Source: CAZOWW01 sp964583765
Lineage (GTDB): Bacteria > Actinomycetota > Actinomycetes > Actinomycetales > Kineosporiaceae
Length of the DNA stretch: 27,441 bases
Direction: 5' to 3'
Assembly: GCA_964583765.1 (NCBI GenBank)
Contig: CAZOWW010000082.1
Location: 1-27,441 of the forward strand
Positions 16,041 to 23,182 of this stretch are shown here, piece by piece. The first letter of the stretch is position 1; each line of letters begins with the position of its first letter. The notes below the pieces were generated by a model. That model searched no databases, had not been told where the DNA came from, and saw nothing but the letters and a program-made list of their open reading frames with translations. The position numbers and the translations under genes are program-made.

Positions 16041-16955
16041 TCAGCGCGTGAGCAGGCCTGCGTCCAGCACGAACTGTGCCCCGGTGACGTACCGGGCCCG
16101 GTCCGAGGCCAGGTACGTCACGGCGTGCACGACGTCCTGGGACTCGATCCACGGCACCGGCAGCAAGTTGCCGGCCGACCGTTCGGCGATCTCCTCGGGT
16201 GTGGCCCCCTCCAGCGCGGCCAGTCCGTCGTTCAGGGGCGTGTCCACACCGGTGGGGTGGATGGAATTGACCCGGATCCCGTGCGGGGCGAGTTCGATCG
16301 CCCACGCCTTGGTCAACCCGGTCAGGCCCCACTTGGACGCCGTGTAGTGGCTGAGCCGCCCGAAGGCGCGCAGGCCGGCCACCGAGGAGTTGTTGATGAT
16401 CACACCCGAGCCCTGGGCGATCATCACCGGGATCACCCGCCGTCCGACCAGCCAGGCGCCCTTGAGATTGATGTCCAGCACCGTGTCCCACTGTTCCTCG
16501 GTGAGCTCGTGGGACAAGCCGTAGGCGGCGACACCGGCGTTGTTGAAGAGCACGTCGATCCGGCCGAGCTCCGCCACGGTGCGCTCCACGGCTTCGGTCA
16601 CCGCGTCGCTATCCCGCACGTCCACGACCAGAGGCAGTGCCCGCCGTCCGAGGGCCCGCACCTCGGCGGCGAGCTGTGTCAGCTCGTCGCCGGAGCCGAG
16701 GGCGTAGCCCGGGTACGGCAGGGTGCGGGCGACGTCGAGCAGCGCGAGGTCGGCCCCGCCCCGGGCCAGGGCCAACGCCACCGCGCGGCCCTGGCCGTGG
16801 GCCGCGCCCGTGACGAGCGCGACCCTCCCGGCGAACTCCGGCCCCGCGGTCGCTCGACCGGACCGGTCCGTTTCCTGTTCGGACCGGTCGTTCCCGGGTC
16901 CGGTCGCCACTGCGCCGTCGTGCTCCACGAGCGGGGCGGGCACCTGATCAGGCAC
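16041..16955 (-). CDS. Mycofactocin-coupled-type SDR oxidoreductase
   Basis: NAD(P)-type short-chain dehydrogenase, 304 aa from the GTG at 16955. It has the nucleotide loop VTGAAHGQGR (residues 48-57), NNAG, the catalytic serine in NNSSVAG, and Y204-x3-K208 (YTASK). The TGAAxGQGR loop plus the insertion ending in a YPGYALGSGDELTQL...ALGRR segment are features of the mycofactocin-associated SDR subfamily (TIGR03971), whose members keep a tightly bound nicotinamide re-oxidised by mycofactocin. The first ~40 residues are Glu/Asp/Ala-rich and variable, so the true start may be further in. The start overlaps the end of the AhpD-like gene by 8 bp, so the two are co-transcribed leftward. Likely substrate: an alcohol or aldehyde, unidentified. 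Confidence 0.85.
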   Translation of the reverse strand: MPDQVPAPLVEHDGAVATGPGNDRSEQETDRSGRATAGPEFAGRVALVTGAAHGQGRAVALALARGGADLALLDVARTLPYPGYALGSGDELTQLAAEVRALGRRALPLVVDVRDSDAVTEAVERTVAELGRIDVLFNNAGVAAYGLSHELTEEQWDTVLDINLKGAWLVGRRVIPVMIAQGSGVIINNSSVAGLRAFGRLSHYTASKWGLTGLTKAWAIELAPHGIRVNSIHPTGVDTPLNDGLAALEGATPEEIAERSAGNLLPVPWIESQDVVHAVTYLASDRARYVTGAQFVLDAGLLTR

Positions 16956-17490
16956 CGGTCGCGACCGTCGGCGGCCGGTAGGAGAGCAGGTGCTCGTCCA
17001 CCTCGACGCCCAGGGCGCTGTTGAACACGTTCGTCGCGATCATCAGGGCACCGAAGCCGGTGAGGGTGACGATCTGCTCAGGCGTGAAGTACGAGGAGAG
17101 CCGCGCGAACAGCTCGTCGTCCACGCCGTTCGCGTCGGCGGCCAGCTGGGCACCGAAGGCGATGATCACATCCTCGCGCTCGTCCGTACGGAAGTCCGCC
17201 GGGTCCTCGCCCGCGACGATGAGGTCGTGCCGGAAGAACGTGGTGCACAGCAGGCAGGAGTTCCGGGTGGAGATCGCGTAGCAGAAGAGCGTGGTCGCGC
17301 GTTCCCCCAGGAAGGTCCTCGCCTCCCGGTAGAGCGGGTACCAGGTGAGCAGCGCATCCAGCGCCACCTGGGAGTGCACCAGGGTGCGCTTCATGTTGGT
17401 CGCCGAGCCGTGGTCACGGACGATCTCCTCCAGCAGCCGGCGCTGCTCGGGAGTGGCGGTCTCGGGTTCGACGGTGGGCACGTGCGGCAT
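16948..17490 (-). CDS. AhpD-like / carboxymuconolactone decarboxylase-family protein
   Basis: All-helical protein of the AhpD/CMD superfamily, 180 aa. The redox motif is SC79LLC82TTFFRH88, a CxxC followed by a histidine two residues further away than in AhpD (CxxCxxxH), with a conserved-looking E63-R64 upstream. Members act as thiol peroxidase partners, or as enzymes of unknown role. ATG 17490 has a clear AGGAGG just upstream; a longer frame adds a Pro-rich stretch and was rejected. It lies between the Xsc fragment (67 bp away) and the SDR (8-bp overlap), on the same strand. Confidence 0.82.
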   Translation of the reverse strand: MPHVPTVEPETATPEQRRLLEEIVRDHGSATNMKRTLVHSQVALDALLTWYPLYREARTFLGERATTLFCYAISTRNSCLLCTTFFRHDLIVAGEDPADFRTDEREDVIIAFGAQLAADANGVDDELFARLSSYFTPEQIVTLTGFGALMIATNVFNSALGVEVDEHLLSYRPPTVATGA

Positions 17491-17557
17491 GACGCCTCCT
17501 GGGTTGGGGTGATCCGGTCTCGTGGGGTGCGGGAGGTGGTTCGGGGACGGGGGCACG

Positions 17558-18460
17558 TCAGGGCCTCGAGCGGTACCCGGCCAGATGGCGTACGGGGGTC
17601 TGGAGGGCGTCCCGGCGGAAGGGGCCACCGAGCCCGGGTGTGCAGAGCACCTCGATCAGGGTCGGGATGCCGTCCCGCTGGGCCTCGACCCCCGCACGAA
17701 GGGCCGGCCCGACGTCCCCGAGGCGGTCCACCCGTACGCCACGCCACCCGAATGCCTGCGCGATCGCGGCGAAGCTCGGGTTGACCAGGTCGACCCCGAT
17801 GAAGCGCTCGGAGTAGAAGTCCACGTGGTTCTTCTTCTCCGCACCCCACTGGCCGTTGTTGAAGACGACCACGGTGACACCCACACGCTCACGGGGGCAG
17901 GTGAGCAGCTCGTTGAGGCTGATCCCGAACGCCCCGTCGCCGACGAGGGCCACCACCGGGCGCTCCGGGGCGGCGAACTTGGCGCCGACGGCGGTGGGGA
18001 ACGCGTAGCCGCAGTTGCCGAACATCATCGCGCCGAGCATCGAACGGGGCCGGTCGAAGGACAGGTACGCGTTCGCGATCTGGCAGATGTTGCCGATGTC
18101 GGTGGCGACCACGACGTCCTCGGGAAGAGCGGCCGCGATCTCCCGCAACACGGGTCGGGGGTGCAGCCCGCTCGATCCGGCGGCGGCGGCCAGGCTCCAG
18201 GAATCGGTCTCGTAGTCCCAGGTCTCCTTCTCCCGCGCCCACGAGGCCTTCTCCGCCGCGACGGTCGCCAGAGAACGACGAGGACCGCGACGGACGCCGC
18301 CCGGGTGACGCCGCGCGGGGCGGCCTGCCGCCGACGGCCGGCACGTGACGTGGTGACAGCCGTGGGGGGAGGCCGAGGCCTCCGCTCGGGTGGTCGTCGG
18401 GGCGACCCGCCCTTCGGCAGCCCCGGAATCTCGGGGGGTGGGGGTGGTGAATGCGGACAT
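17558..18460 (-). CDS. Sulfoacetaldehyde acetyltransferase (Xsc) C-terminal fragment, 5'-truncated
   Basis: From about residue 70 onward (below ~18253) the sequence matches the last ~250 residues of Xsc, the ThDP enzyme that converts sulfoacetaldehyde plus phosphate to acetyl phosphate and sulfite. It carries DIGNICQIANAYLSFD, MFGNCGYAFPTAVGAKFA, the ThDP/Mg motif GDGAFG...VVFNN, NGQWGAEKKNHVDFY and PFRRDALQTPVRHL. Intact Xsc is ~590 aa; the N-terminal pyrimidine-binding and middle domains are missing. The ~70 residues ahead of the match, from ATG 18460, are Arg/Pro-rich and resemble nothing in Xsc. Since ThDP enzymes need both domains, this is probably a decayed gene after an internal deletion, unless a separate N-domain partner exists elsewhere. 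The frame itself contains no stop. Confidence 0.75.
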   Translation of the reverse strand: MSAFTTPTPRDSGAAEGRVAPTTTRAEASASPHGCHHVTCRPSAAGRPARRHPGGVRRGPRRSLATVAAEKASWAREKETWDYETDSWSLAAAAGSSGLHPRPVLREIAAALPEDVVVATDIGNICQIANAYLSFDRPRSMLGAMMFGNCGYAFPTAVGAKFAAPERPVVALVGDGAFGISLNELLTCPRERVGVTVVVFNNGQWGAEKKNHVDFYSERFIGVDLVNPSFAAIAQAFGWRGVRVDRLGDVGPALRAGVEAQRDGIPTLIEVLCTPGLGGPFRRDALQTPVRHLAGYRSRP

Positions 18461-18695
18461 GCAGACCTGTCTCTGGCGGGGGGCCACGGGATGCGGGCAC
18501 ACGCCGGGGGTGACCGGCGAGATCAGCGGCGACAGGCACAGGTGGACGCTTGAGCCTCACCCGGAGCGCCCATCATAAAGTTGATCGGCATGGTCAGGAT
18601 GATGCAGGTTGCGGGCCGCCGAGCGCAAGCGCAACCCCGGGTCGACCCCGGAGTTCCGGTGTGGATCGGGCCCCCGGGCGCTCGTCCTCCCGCGC

Positions 18696-18783
18696 GGAAG
18701 CCCCCACCTGTCGGCACGGAAGCCCCCACCTGTCGGCACGGAAGCCCCCACCTGTCGGCACGAAGGGCCCCGCCGGTCGGTGC
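18696..18783. repeat. Tandem 22-bp repeats, three exact copies plus one degenerate
   Basis: Units at 18696-18717, 18718-18739 and 18740-18761 are identical and read GGAAGCCCCCACCTGTCGGC followed by AC. A fourth, diverged unit follows at 18762-18783. There are no spacers, so this is a minisatellite-like array, not CRISPR. It lies 43 bp from the palindromic promoter element. Confidence 0.85.
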
Positions 18784-18825
18784 GCGGGACGTCGGAGCGT
18801 GCGCCTGATCACATGTCTCGTCGTC

Positions 18826-18857
18826 GATTGACATTGTCAATCAAGACTATCGACAAT
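18826..18857. promoter_or_regulatory. Palindromic divergent promoter/operator with TTGACA on both strands
   Basis: The inverted repeat GATTGAC-ATT-GTCAATC (18826-18842) places a consensus -35 TTGACA on the + strand (18828-18833) and on the - strand (18840-18835). On + a possible -10, GACAAT (18852-18857), follows with an 18-bp spacer. Between them lies TCAAGACTAT, the reverse complement of the ATAGTCTTGA motif before the nitrogenase-like operon. It could drive metY2 rightward and the Xsc-AhpD-SDR genes leftward under one regulator. Confidence 0.5.
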
Positions 18858-19290
18858 GGGGCCATGGCCCAGTACTGCGCTCTGCGACGTCACGTCGACC
18901 TCTGTCGCGTGACCCGCATGAGCTGTCGCCCGGGCCGCTGATCGTCCGTCTGCCGTACGCGGCCCGGGCGGCTGCGCGGGACGCCGCGTGCCCGGGTGGT
19001 TCCTCTGGTCCATGGATGCGGGCCAGGACGAGTACGAGTGCCGTCACCTGATTCCCCGCCGGCCGCCTGCCCCCGCTGGATGGCCGGATAGGTCCATACG
19101 GTCCCGGATCCTCGCAGCGTTGCGACCGGACACGAGCGCGTCGAGGTCGGCGGCGCGGGGCCGGGTCCCGTCAGCAGCCGTTCCGCCCGGCAGACCGGTC
19201 ACGGTTCCCCGACCCGCCGTACCCCTCTCCGCCGCCGCACTTCTCACCGACGACCGCATCCCTCACCCCGCGCATCCTGCAGGAGCCACG

Positions 19291-20619
19291 ATGACGAGCC
19301 CCACACCCCCCTGGGCCGCATGGTCCTTCGAGACCCGGCAGATCCACGCCGGCCAGGTCCCGGATCCGCACACCGGGGCCCGGGCGGTGCCCATCTACCA
19401 GTCGACGTCGTTCGTGTTCAAGGACACCCAGCACGCTGCGGACCTGTTCAGCCTCAACGCCGAAGGATCGATCTACACCCGGGTCACCAACCCGACCCAG
19501 TTCGTCCTCGAGGACCGCATCGCCTCACTGGAGGGCGGCACGGCGGCGGTGGCCACGGGCAGCGGCCAGTCCGCCGTGGTTCTGTCCCTGCTCGCCCTGG
19601 CGCGCAGCGGGGACCACATCGTCTCCTCGGCCGCCCTGTACGGCGGGACCTACAGCGCATTCACCAACACCTTCCGTGATCTCGGTATCGATGTGACGCT
19701 CGTCGACGACCCGGACGACCTCGACGCCTGGCGGAGCGCGGTCCGACCGAACACGAAGGCCTTCTTCGGCGAGACCATCGGCAACCCGCGCAACAACGTG
19801 CTCGACATCGAGGGCGTCGCCGCGGTCGCGCACGAGGCCGGGGCTCCGCTCGTGGTCGACAACACCGTGGCCACGCCGTACCTCCTGCGCCCGCTCGAGT
19901 GGGGCGCGGACGTGGTGGTGCACTCGGCGACGAAGTTCCTGGGCGGGCACGGCAACTCGATCGCGGGCGTGGTCGTGGACGGCGGCACCTTCGACTTCGG
20001 TGCCGAACCCGCACGCTGGCCGCGCTTCCACCAGGCCGACCCCAGCTATCACGGCCTCATCTTCTGGGACGCCTTCGGGGCGGATCGGGTGGCATACGCC
20101 ACCCTGCTGCGCACCAAGCTGCTGCGGGACGTGGGTCCGGCGATCGCGCCGCTGAACGCGTTCCTCGTGCTCCAGGGAGTCGAGACCCTCAGCCTCCGCC
20201 TGGACCGGCACGTGAGCAACGCCCTGGAGATCGCCCGCTGGCTGTCCGAGCGGGACGAGGTTGCCGGGGTGTCCTACGCCGGGCTGCCGTCCTCCCCGTG
20301 GCACTCCGCGGCGGCCAAGTACCTGCCCCGGGGCACCGGAGCGGTGCTCGCCTTCGAGCTGCGTGGGGGCCTGGAGGCGGGGCGCCGCTTCGTCGACGGC
20401 CTGGAGCTCTTCAGCCACCTGGCGAACATCGGCGACGTCCGCAGCCTGGTGATCCACCCGGCGTCCACGACGCACTCCCAGCTCGACCCGGAGCAGCAGC
20501 TGGCCACGGGGGTCACCCCGGGCCTGGTCCGGCTGTCGATCGGGCTGGAGGGGGCCGAGGACCTCAAGGCCGACCTGGACGCGGGTTTCCGCGCAGCCAA
20601 GGAGCAGACCGTCTCCTGA
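19291..20619 (+). CDS. metY: O-acetylhomoserine sulfhydrylase (MetY type), second copy
   Basis: PLP enzyme of the Cys/Met metabolism family, 442 aa, a divergent paralogue of the protein at 14439. It has VPIYQSTSFVF, YTRVTNPTQ, GGTAAVATGSGQSA, LYGGTYSAF, DNTVATPYLLRP and the PLP lysine K215 in HSATKFLGGHG. The GxGQSA turn and the IGDVRSLVIHPASTTH segment are typical of O-acetylhomoserine sulfhydrylase. ATG 19291 has AGGAG at 19281-19285. It heads the operon with the ABC importer (122-bp gap), suggesting that it assimilates sulfide or methanethiol derived from whatever the importer brings in. Confidence 0.92.
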   Translation: MTSPTPPWAAWSFETRQIHAGQVPDPHTGARAVPIYQSTSFVFKDTQHAADLFSLNAEGSIYTRVTNPTQFVLEDRIASLEGGTAAVATGSGQSAVVLSLLALARSGDHIVSSAALYGGTYSAFTNTFRDLGIDVTLVDDPDDLDAWRSAVRPNTKAFFGETIGNPRNNVLDIEGVAAVAHEAGAPLVVDNTVATPYLLRPLEWGADVVVHSATKFLGGHGNSIAGVVVDGGTFDFGAEPARWPRFHQADPSYHGLIFWDAFGADRVAYATLLRTKLLRDVGPAIAPLNAFLVLQGVETLSLRLDRHVSNALEIARWLSERDEVAGVSYAGLPSSPWHSAAAKYLPRGTGAVLAFELRGGLEAGRRFVDGLELFSHLANIGDVRSLVIHPASTTHSQLDPEQQLATGVTPGLVRLSIGLEGAEDLKADLDAGFRAAKEQTVS

Positions 20620-20740
20620 CCGCCATTCCCGCACGACCGCACCGATGTACGACCGCATCACTGCACGGATAGCCGGCCCCGATGACCGACCCCCCCATGC
20701 CCGACCACCCCTCGATGCACAGAACGTGGAGACACCGACG

Positions 20741-22054
20741 ATGACCAGGAACGGTGAAGGTCCCTCGCGGCGCGGATTCCTGCGCGGCCTCGGCGCCGGG
20801 ACGGGGGTCGCCCTGCTGGGCGGCGGCGCGACGCTGCTCTCCGGTTGCGGCTCCAGCAGCAAGTCCGCCACGAACGTCACTTCCGGCAGCGGCAAGCCCG
20901 TGCTCAAGCCGGTGAAGCTCGGCTGGTGGGGCGCCACCTGCGAGGCACCGATCTATGTGGCCTACAACAAGGGCTTCTTCGAGCGGGAGGGCCTGAAGGT
21001 CGAGCTCGTGAACCTCGGGCAGTCCTCCGCCAAGGACGCGATCTCCTCGGGCAAGGTGGACGGCGCACCCGGGATCACCTTCGAGTGGCTCAAGCCGATC
21101 GAGCAGGGCGAGAACATCCGGATCACCGGGGGACTGCACGGTGGCTGCCTGCGCCTGGTCGCCGGCAAGAAGACCGGCATCACCACCCTGCAGGGGCTGA
21201 AGGGCAAGACCGTGGGCACCGACCAGATCGGCGGCTCGGCGCACAGCTTCTTCTCCGTCGTCCTCTCCCAGGCAGGCATCGACCCGACCAAGGACGTCTC
21301 GTTCGTGGCGTTCCCCGGAGCCCAGCTGGAGACCGCGCTCAACCGCGGAGAGATCGTCGCCGTGGCCGCCGCGGACCCGTTCCCGTTCCTGATCGTCTCG
21401 GACGGCAACGGCGTGGAACTGGCCTCCAACCTGACCGGCGCCTACAAGGACCACTACTGCTGCGCGATCGGCCTGAACGGCGAGCTGATCGACGAGTCGC
21501 CGGCGACCGCGGCCGCGGTGACCCGGGCCTGGCTGTCGGCCTCGGGCTGGATCGCGAACAACATCGAGGAGACGGCGAAGATCGAGGCGGACAAGAAGTA
21601 CGTCCCGATCGACGCGGCGGTGGCCGCCAAGCTGCTCGGCACCTACTTCTGGACCCCGTCCGTGACCCGGCTGCAGGCGAACATCGTCGAGTACGCCAAG
21701 GAGTTCAAGACCACGGGGATCCTCGACAAGGGCACGGACCCGGCGCAGTTGGCCCAGCAGGCCTTCCGGGACGTGACCGGCGGGGACTCCGGGCTCGACC
21801 TGAGCACCCCGGTGCTCGGGAGCACCTCGGGCTCGCCGAGCGCCTCCGCCACCGCCGGTGCTTCCGGAGGGGCCTACGGCCTGGGCCGGTACCGCCGGGC
21901 CGACACCTACGTACTCACCGCGGCCCAGCGTCGTCAGCTGCTCGACTTCGCCGCCTGCCCGCACGGGGCACGGGCCGCCGGCGGCAGCTCCGGGGCCGAC
22001 CCGAAGAGCACGTCGGGTCACGACATGAAGCACATGATCATGAACGACGCCTGA
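20741..22054 (+). CDS. NitT/TauT-type ABC transporter substrate-binding lipoprotein
   Basis: Extracellular solute receptor of the SsuA/TauA/NrtA family, 437 aa. The N-terminus is a Tat-type lipoprotein signal: twin arginines in S9-R-R-G-F-L, a hydrophobic stretch and the lipobox LSGC36. The mature domain has LGWWGATCEAPIYVAYNKGF, KVELVNLGQSSAKDAISSGKVDGA and PGAQLETALNRGEIVAV, the two-lobe layout of this family. After the binding domain there is an unusual ~83-residue tail (from residue 355): Ser/Gly/Ala-rich linker, a YVLTAAQRRQLLDFAACPHG segment and a final Met/His-rich HDMKHMIMNDA. ATG 20741 has GGAGA upstream. Sulfonates are the usual substrates when sulfur genes are adjacent; nitrate or another anion is possible. 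Confidence 0.87.
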   Translation: MTRNGEGPSRRGFLRGLGAGTGVALLGGGATLLSGCGSSSKSATNVTSGSGKPVLKPVKLGWWGATCEAPIYVAYNKGFFEREGLKVELVNLGQSSAKDAISSGKVDGAPGITFEWLKPIEQGENIRITGGLHGGCLRLVAGKKTGITTLQGLKGKTVGTDQIGGSAHSFFSVVLSQAGIDPTKDVSFVAFPGAQLETALNRGEIVAVAAADPFPFLIVSDGNGVELASNLTGAYKDHYCCAIGLNGELIDESPATAAAVTRAWLSASGWIANNIEETAKIEADKKYVPIDAAVAAKLLGTYFWTPSVTRLQANIVEYAKEFKTTGILDKGTDPAQLAQQAFRDVTGGDSGLDLSTPVLGSTSGSPSASATAGASGGAYGLGRYRRADTYVLTAAQRRQLLDFAACPHGARAAGGSSGADPKSTSGHDMKHMIMNDA

Positions 22055-22098
22055 TCCCTCTCCCGCCGGCCGTGGGACGTTCCCGCGCCCGGCCCGAC

Positions 22099-22130
22099 GT
22101 CCGGTGCGGGGCACGACGCCCGCACCGGAT
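22099..22130 (+). terminator. Intercistronic hairpin between binding protein and permease genes
   Basis: TCCGGTGCGGG (22100-22110) pairs perfectly with CCCGCACCGGA (22119-22129) around an 8-nt loop. Such hairpins after binding-protein genes often act as partial terminators or 3' mRNA stabilisers, giving more receptor than membrane subunits. Confidence 0.55.
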
Positions 22131-22156
22131 GACGATCCGAGCCCAAGGAGGTTCCG

Positions 22157-23182
22157 ATGACCGCCGTCTCCGAGGTGGCGGACCTGCAGGTGTCGACCGA
22201 CCGAACCCCACCCCCGGGGATCGCTCGTCCGTCCCGTCCCCGGGTGCCCCGGTTGGCGCTGGTGGGGGTGGCCGCCTTCGTCACCGCGGCCGGCTACACA
22301 GGACTCGCGCCGAGCCCGCGGACCTGGACGGGGACACCCAAGGTCGTCGCTCTCGAACTGACCGCCGCCGCGGTGCTGTTGCTGGCGATCCTGGCCGCTC
22401 CCTACAGCCGCCGGTTGCACCACCGGCTCACCGAGGCGGGGAAGTGGCTGATCGCGATCCCCGTGCTGCTCGGTGGGTGGGAGGGGCTGACGGCCAAGCT
22501 CGTCGTCCTGCACCCGCCGACCTTCCCCCCGCTGGCCTCGATCGTGCAGGTCTTCGCGGACGACTGGCAGACCCTCGGACGCAGCACGCTCTACTCGATG
22601 CGGTTGCTGCTGCTCGGCGCGGCGATCGGCGCGCTCAGCGGTTTCGTCACCGGCGTGGCCATCGCCTGGTCGCAGGCCATCGCCTACTGGGTGAACCCGC
22701 TCCTCAAGACGATCGGTCCCGTGCCGGCCACCGCCTGGCTGCCGATCATCTTCGTGGTGTTCCCGACGAGCTTCTCCGCGAGCATCTTCCTCATCGCGTT
22801 GAGCGCTTGGTTCCCGGTGACCGTGCTGACCTGGTCCGGGGTCGCGTCCGTCAAGGCCAGCTACTACGACGTCGCCCGGACCCTGGGAGCGAGCCAGTGG
22901 TTCCTGGTGCGCCGGGTGGCGGTGCCCGCGGCCCTGCCCCACGTCTTCGTCGGGCTCTTCATGGGCCTGGGGTCGACCTTCGTCACGCTCATCGTCGCGG
23001 AGATGCTGGGGGTGAAGGCAGGTCTGGGCTGGTACATCCAGTGGGCCATCGGCTGGGCCGCCTACAACAAGATGTACGCCGCCCTCTTCGTGATGGCCTC
23101 CCTGTTCTCGGGACTGCTCGCGGTGGTCTTCGCCATCCGCGATCACTTCCTGAGCTGGCAGAAGGGACTCCTCCGGTGGTGA
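22157..23182 (+). CDS. NitT/TauT-type ABC transporter permease
   Basis: Inner-membrane subunit of the SsuC/TauC type, 341 aa. The C-terminal ~220 residues form the BPD transport domain with the ATPase-contacting EAA loop DVARTLGASQWFLVRRVAVPAALPH reduced here to its core ARTLGASQ...VAVPAALP. Two extra hydrophobic segments (about residues 35-50 and 62-80) precede it, so the protein has more N-terminal membrane spans than SsuC of ~260 aa. ATG 22157 has AAGGAGG at 22145-22151. The stop overlaps the ATPase start (GTGA, 23179-23182). Confidence 0.9.
   Translation: MTAVSEVADLQVSTDRTPPPGIARPSRPRVPRLALVGVAAFVTAAGYTGLAPSPRTWTGTPKVVALELTAAAVLLLAILAAPYSRRLHHRLTEAGKWLIAIPVLLGGWEGLTAKLVVLHPPTFPPLASIVQVFADDWQTLGRSTLYSMRLLLLGAAIGALSGFVTGVAIAWSQAIAYWVNPLLKTIGPVPATAWLPIIFVVFPTSFSASIFLIALSAWFPVTVLTWSGVASVKASYYDVARTLGASQWFLVRRVAVPAALPHVFVGLFMGLGSTFVTLIVAEMLGVKAGLGWYIQWAIGWAAYNKMYAALFVMASLFSGLLAVVFAIRDHFLSWQKGLLRW

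Larger units (their letters stand above)
18461..19290. other. Divergent regulatory region between the Xsc fragment and the second metY
   Basis: About 830 bp without a credible gene. It contains tandem 22-bp repeats (18696-18783) and an AT-rich palindromic promoter-like element (18826-18857). The stretch 18860-19280 is GC-rich with no feature recognised; an in-frame N-terminal extension of the second metY in it is low-complexity and unlike the family. Confidence 0.6.

Noticed and set aside
18696..18783. CRISPR array
   Set aside because: The 22-bp units are directly adjacent with no spacers and there is no cas gene.
19040..19290. SAM-IV-type riboswitch before the second metY
   Set aside because: The conserved CCGGCAACC-type core and its pairing partners could not be found in this stretch or before the other metY.
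18988..19290. In-frame N-terminal extension of the second MetY
   Set aside because: About 100 extra low-complexity residues; ATG 19291 has AGGAG and fits the family start.
20564..23146. 860-residue minus-strand open frame opposite the ABC receptor and permease
   Set aside because: Gly/Arg/His/Glu-rich low-complexity translation with no domain; the + strand genes are clear.
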